Shown piece after piece: positions 58,501 through 64,000 of a DNA stretch of 64,000 nt. How positions within the stretch are numbered: position 1 is the first letter of the stretch; each line of letters begins with the position of its first letter. This DNA is from Amphiduros pacificus. Taxonomy: Eukaryota > Annelida > Polychaeta > Phyllodocida > Hesionidae. Location: contig OX439009.1 of NCBI GenBank assembly GCA_949316495.1, positions 39,137,943-39,201,942 on the forward strand. The letters are read 5' to 3'. Made by a program: the position numbers and the translations under genes. Under the pieces are notes generated by a model that was not told the origin of the DNA, ran no database searches, and worked only from the letters and a program-made list of their open reading frames with translations.

Positions 58501-61500
58501 TTCCCTCACACCAGGGCTAGTGGTAGATATAGGACATTTACTCTGCTTCAAACCTCCCCTCACACCAGGGCTAGTGGTAGATATAGGACATTTACTCTGC
58601 TTCAAACCTCCCCTCACACCAGGGCTAGTGGTAGATATAGGACATTTACTCTGCTTCAAACCTCCCCTCACACCAGGGCTAGTGGTAGATATAGGACATT
58701 TACTCTGCTTCAAACCTCCCCTCACACCAGGGCTAGTGATATAGGACATCTACTCTGCTTCAAACCTTCCCTCACACCAGGGCTAGTGATAAAGGACATT
58801 TACTCTGCTTCAAACCTTCCCTCACACCAGGGCTAGTGGTAGATATAGGACATTTACTCTGCTTCAAACCTTCCCTCACACCAGGGCTAGTGGTAGATAT
58901 AGGACATCTACTCTGCTTCAAACCTTCCCTCACACCAGGGCTAGTGGTAGATATAGGACATTTACTCTGCTTCAAACCTTCACTCACACCAGGGCTAGTG
59001 ATATATGACATTTACTCTGCTTCAAATTTTCCCTCACACCAGGGCTAGTGGTAGATATAGGACATTTACTCTGCTTCAAACCTCCCCTCACACCAGGGCT
59101 AGTGGTAGATATAGGACATTTACTCTGCTTCAAACCTCCCCTCACACCAGGGCTAGTGGTAGATATAGGACATTTACTCTGCTTCAAACCTCCCCTCACA
59201 CCAGGGCTAGTGGTAGATATAGGACATTTACTCTGCTTCAAACCTCCCCTCACACCAGGGCTAGTGGTAGATATAGGACATTTACTCTGCTTCAAACCTC
59301 CCCTCACACCAGGGCTAGTGGTAGATATGGGACATTTACTCTGCTTCAAACCTCCCCTCACACCAGGGCTAGTGATATAGGACATCTACTCTGCTTCAAA
59401 CCTTCCCTCACACCAGGGCTAGTGATATAGGACATTTACTCTGCTTCAAACCTTCCCTCACACCAGGGCTAGTGGTAGATATAGGACATTTACTCTGCTT
59501 CAAACCTTCCCTCACACCAGGGCTAGTGGTAGATATAGGACATTTACTCTGCTTCAAACCTCCCCTCACACCAGGGCTAGTGGTAGATATAGGACATTTA
59601 CTCTGCTTCAAACCTTCCCTCACACCAGGGCTAGTGGTAGATATAGGACATTTACTCTGCTTCAAACCTTCCCTCACACCAGGGCTGGTGGTAGATATAG
59701 GACATTTACTCTGCTTCAAACCTTCCCTCACACCAGGGCTAGTGGTAGATATATGACATTTACTCTGCTTCAAACCTTCCCTCACACCAGGCCTAGTGGT
59801 AGATATAGGACATTTACTCTGCTTCAAACCTTCCCTCACACCAGGGCTAGTGGTAGATATAGGACATTTACTCTGCTTCAAACCTTCCCTCACACCAGGG
59901 CTAGTGATATATGACATTTACTCTGCTTCAAATTTTCCCTCACACCAGGGCTAGTGGTAGATATAGGACATTTACTCTGCTTCAAACCTTCCCTCACACC
60001 AGGGCTAGTGATATATGACATTTACTCTGCTTCAAATTTTCCCTCACACCAGGGCTAGTGGTAGATATAGGACATTTACTCTGCTTCAAACCTCCCCTCA
60101 CACCAGGGCTAGTGGTAGATATAGGACATTTACTCTGCTTCAAACCTCCCCTCACACCAGGGCTAGTGGTAGATATAGGACATTTACTCTGCTTCAAACC
60201 TCCCCTCACACCAGGGCTAGTGGTAGATATAGGACATTTACTCTGCTTCAAACCTCCCCTCACACCAGGGCTAGTGATATAGGACATCTACTCTGCTTCA
60301 AACCTTCCCTCACACCAGGGCTAGTGATAAAGGACATTTACTCTGCTTCAAACCTTCCCTCACACCAGGGCTAGTGGAAGATATAGGACATTTACTCTGC
60401 TTCAAACCTTCCCTCACACCAGGGCTAGTGGTAGATATAGGACATCTACTCTGCTTCAAACCTTCCCTCACACCAGGGCTAGTGGTAGATATAGGACATT
60501 TACTCTGCTTCAAACCTTCACTCACACCAGGGCTAGTGATATATGACATTTACTCTGCTTCAAATTTTCCCTCACACCAGGGCTAGTGGTAGATATAGGA
60601 CATTTACTCTGCTTCAAACCTCCCCTCACACCAGGGCTAGTGGTAGATATAGGACATTTACTCTGCTTCAAACCTCCCCTCACACCAGGGCTAGTGGTAG
60701 ATATAGGACATTTACTCTGCTTCAAACCTCCCCTCACACCAGGGTTGGTGGTAGATATAGGACATTTACTCTGCTTCAAACCTTCCCTCACACCAGGGCT
60801 AGTGGTAGATATAGGACATTTACTCTGCTTCAAACCTTCCCTCACACCAGGGCTAGTGGTAGATATAGGACATTTACTCTGCTTCAAACCTTCCCTCACA
60901 CCAGGGCTAGTGGTAGATATAGGACATTTACTCTGCTTCAAACCTCCCCTCACACCAGGGCTAGTGGTAGATATAGGACATTTACTCTGCTTCAAACCTT
61001 CCCTCACACCAGGGCTAGTGGTAGATATAGGACATTTACTCTGCTTCAAACCTCCCCTCACACCAGGGCTAGTGGTAGATATAGGACATTTACTCTGCTT
61101 CAAACCTCCCCTCACACCAGGGCTAGTGGTAGATATAGGACATTTACTCTGCTTCAAACCTCCCCTCACACCAGGGCTAGTGGTAGATATGGGACATTTA
61201 CTCTGCTTCAAACCTCCCCTCACACCAGGGCTAGTGATATAGGACATCTACTCTGCTTCAAACCTTCCCTCACACCAGGGCTAGTGATATAGGACATTTA
61301 CTCTGCTTCAAACCTTCCCTCACACCAGGGCTAGTGGTAGATATAGGACATTTACTCTGCTTCAAACCTTCCCTCACACCAGGGCTAGTGGTAGATATAG
61401 GACATTTACTCTGCTTCAAACCTCCCCTCACACCAGGGCTAGTGGTAGATATAGGACATTTACTCTGCTTCAAACCTTCCCTCACACCAGGGCTAGTGGT

Positions 61501-64000
61501 AGATATAGGACATTTACTCTGCTTCAAACCTTCCCTCACACCAGGGCTGGTGGTAGATATAGGACATTTACTCTGCTTCAAACCTTCCCTCACACCAGGG
61601 CTAGTGGTAGATATATGACATTTACTCTGCTTCAAACCTTCCCTCACACCAGGGCTAGTGGTAGATATAGGACATTTACTCTGCTTCAAACCTTCCCTCA
61701 CACCAGGGCTAGTGGTAGATATAGGACATTTACTCTGCTTCAAACCTTCCCTCACACCAGGGCTAGTGATATATGACATTTACTCTGCTTCAAATTTTCC
61801 CTCACACCAGGGCTAGTGGTAGATATAGGACATTTACTCTGCTTCAAACCTTCCCTCACACCAGGGCTAGTGATATATGACATTTACTCTGCTTCAAATT
61901 TTCCCTCACACCAGGGCTAGTGGTAGATATAGGACATTTACTCTGCTTCAAACCTCCCCTCACACCAGGGCTAGTGGTAGATATAGGACATTTACTCTGC
62001 TTCAAACCTCCCCTCACACCAGGGCTAGTGGTAGATATAGGACATTTACTCTGCTTCAAACCTCCCCTCACACCAGGGCTAGTGGTAGATATAGGACATT
62101 TACTCTGCTTCAAACCTCCCCTCACACCAGGGCTAGTGATATAGGACATCTACTCTGCTTCAAACCTTCCCTCACACCAGGGCTAGTGATAAAGGACATT
62201 TACTCTGCTTCAAACCTTCCCTCACACCAGGGCTAGTGGAAGATATAGGACATTTACTCTGCTTCAAACCTTCCCTCACACCAGGGCTAGTGGTAGATAT
62301 AGGACATCTACTCTGCTTCAAACCTTCCCTCACACCAGGGCTAGTGGTAGATATAGGACATTTACTCTGCTTCAAACCTTCCCTCACACCAGGGCTAGTG
62401 ATATATGACATTTACTCTGCTTCAAATTTTCCCTCACACCAGGGCTAGTGGTAGATATAGGACATTTACTCTGCTTCAAACCTCCCCTCACACCAGGGCT
62501 AGTGGTAGATATAGGACATTTACTCTGCTTCAAACCTCCCCTCACACCAGGGCTATTGGTAGATATAGGACATTTACTCTGCTTCAAACCTCCCCTCACA
62601 CCAGGGTTGGTGGTAGATATAGGACATTTACTCTGCTTCAAACCTTCCCTCACACCAGGGCTAGTGGTAGATATAGGACATTTACTCTGCTTCAAACCTT
62701 CCCTCACACCAGGGCTAGTGGTAGATATAGGACATTTACTCTGCTTCAAACCTTCCCTCACACCAGGGCTAGTGGTAGATATAGGACATTTACTCTGCTT
62801 CAAACCTCCCCTCACACCAGGGCTAGTGGTAGATATAGGACATTTACTCTGCTTCAAACCTTCCCTCACACCAGGGCTAGTGGTAGATATAGGACATTTA
62901 CTCTGCTTCAAACCTCCCCTCACACCAGGGCTAGTGGTAGATATAGGACATTTACTCTGCTTCAAACCTTCCCTCACACCAGGGCTAGTGGTAGATATAG
63001 GACATTTACTCTGCTTCAAACCTCCCCTCACACCAGGGCTAGTGGTAGATATAGGACATTTACTCTGCTTCAAACCTTCCCTCACACCAGGGCTAGTGGT
63101 AGATATAGGACATTTATTCTGCTTCAAACCTTCCCTCGCACCAGGGCTAGTGGTAGATATGGGACATTTACTCTGCTTCAAACCTTCACTCACACCAGGG
63201 CTAGTGGTAGATATAGGACATTTACTCTGCTTCAAACCTTCCCTCACACCAGGGCTAGTGGTAGATATAGGACATTTACTCTGCTTCAAACCTTCCCTCA
63301 CACCAGGGCTAGTGGTATAGGACATTTACTCTACTTCAAACCTTCCCTCACACCAGGGCTAGTGATATAGGACATCTACTCTGCTTCAAACCTTCCCTCA
63401 CACCAGGGCTACTGATATAGGACATTTACTCTGCTTCAAACCTCCCCTCACACCAGGGCTAGTAGTAGATATAGGACATTTACTCTGCTTCAAACCTTCC
63501 CTCACACCAGGGCTAGTGGTAGATATAGGACATTTACTCTGCTTCAAACCTTCCCTCACACCAGGGCTAGTGTTATAGGACATCTACTCTGCTTCAAACC
63601 TTCCCTCACACCAGGGCTAGTGGTAGATATAGGACATTTACTCTGCTTCAAACCTTCCCTCACACCAGGGCTAGTGATATATGACATTTACTCTGCTTCA
63701 AATTTTCCCTCACACCAGGGCTAGTGGTAGATATAGGACATTTACTCTGCTTCAAACCTTCCCTCACACCAGGGCTAGTGATATATGACATTTACTCTGC
63801 TTCAAATTTTCCCTCACACCAGGGCTAGTGGTAGATATAGGACATTTACTCTGCTTCAAACCTCCCCTCACACCAGGGCTAGTGGTAGATATAGGACATT
63901 TACTCTGCTTCAAACCTTCCCTCACACCAGGGCTAGTGGTATAGGACATTTACTCTACTTCAAACCTTCCCTCACACCAGGGCTAGTGATATAGGACATC
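55516..64000. repeat. 54-bp satellite, second block (runs off the window)
   Basis: Same monomer as the first block. Nested higher-order repeats: matching landmarks at 58477, 60015 and 61877, and at 59005, 60543 and 62405, give offsets of 1538 and 1862 bp. These differ by exactly six 54-bp monomers. True array length unknown. Confidence 0.97.

Noticed and set aside
46831-63994. Dozens of open frames on both strands (GHLLCFKPSLTPGL and SPGVREGLKQSKCPIS types)
   Set aside because: All come from the 54-bp satellite, whose period is a multiple of three. Both strands and several frames are open, and 50-bp units break frames without selection. No splice or start context.
46970-64000. CRISPR-like array
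   Set aside because: Eukaryotic satellite: there are no unique spacers between conserved repeats, since the whole 54-bp unit is repeated.
1-64000. Viral, LTR-type or Polinton-type remnants
   Set aside because: No polymerase, integrase, capsid or envelope-like protein stretch and no long terminal repeat pair seen outside the tandem arrays.

Overview
The window is animal nuclear DNA. It is AT-rich, with spliced genes, long introns and an extreme load of tandem repeats. No bacterial, organellar or viral genes are visible. The gene content (L1/neuroglian-type adhesion molecules with unusual cytoplasmic tails) and the repeat style fit a lophotrochozoan, most likely a bivalve mollusc. That assignment is an inference, not proven.

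Layout. (1) 1-11854, plus strand: all but the first coding exon of a neuroglian/L1CAM-like gene (gene A), 18 exons read through to the stop codon. (2) 11855-16849: 3' UTR and intergenic DNA, including an 84/90-bp tandem array at 14100-15060. (3) 16868-43457, plus strand: a complete paralogue (gene B), 19 coding exons, 4080 nt, 1359 residues. The exon lengths, exon phases and domain order of A and B match almost one for one (signal peptide, 6 Ig, 5 FNIII, one transmembrane helix, about 189-residue tail). They are therefore a tandem duplicate pair. Gene B introns have been inflated by minisatellites of 34, 37, 30, 28, 23 and 40 bp. (4) 43458-46960: 3' UTR, two small tandem arrays and little else, with one or two weak candidate exons. 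(5) about 46970 to the window end: a 54-bp satellite of at least 17 kb with higher-order repeats, interrupted once (54449-55515) by a composite inverted-repeat element carrying palindromic TGACGTCA sites.

Function. Both genes encode type I membrane cell-adhesion proteins. Each keeps a furin-type RxKR site in FN3, as vertebrate L1 does. Both lack the classical FIGQY ankyrin motif in the tail. Instead they share a charged juxtamembrane segment, an acidic stretch, a PPxY motif, Gly/Gln/Tyr/His-Pro repeats and a C-terminal GASFI.

Most notable pattern: several intron arrays are built from the gene's own exon-intron borders. The intron 15 array of gene B starts at the true 5' splice site and repeats GTAAGTAT about 65 times. 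The intron 5 array repeats the exon 5 end plus its donor. The intron 16 array ends in the true 3' splice site, and each of its roughly 119 units carries a similar acceptor. In both genes, intron 15 also holds extra copies of the acceptor plus the first 40-odd bases of exon 16. I treat this as the main candidate for an undescribed phenomenon.
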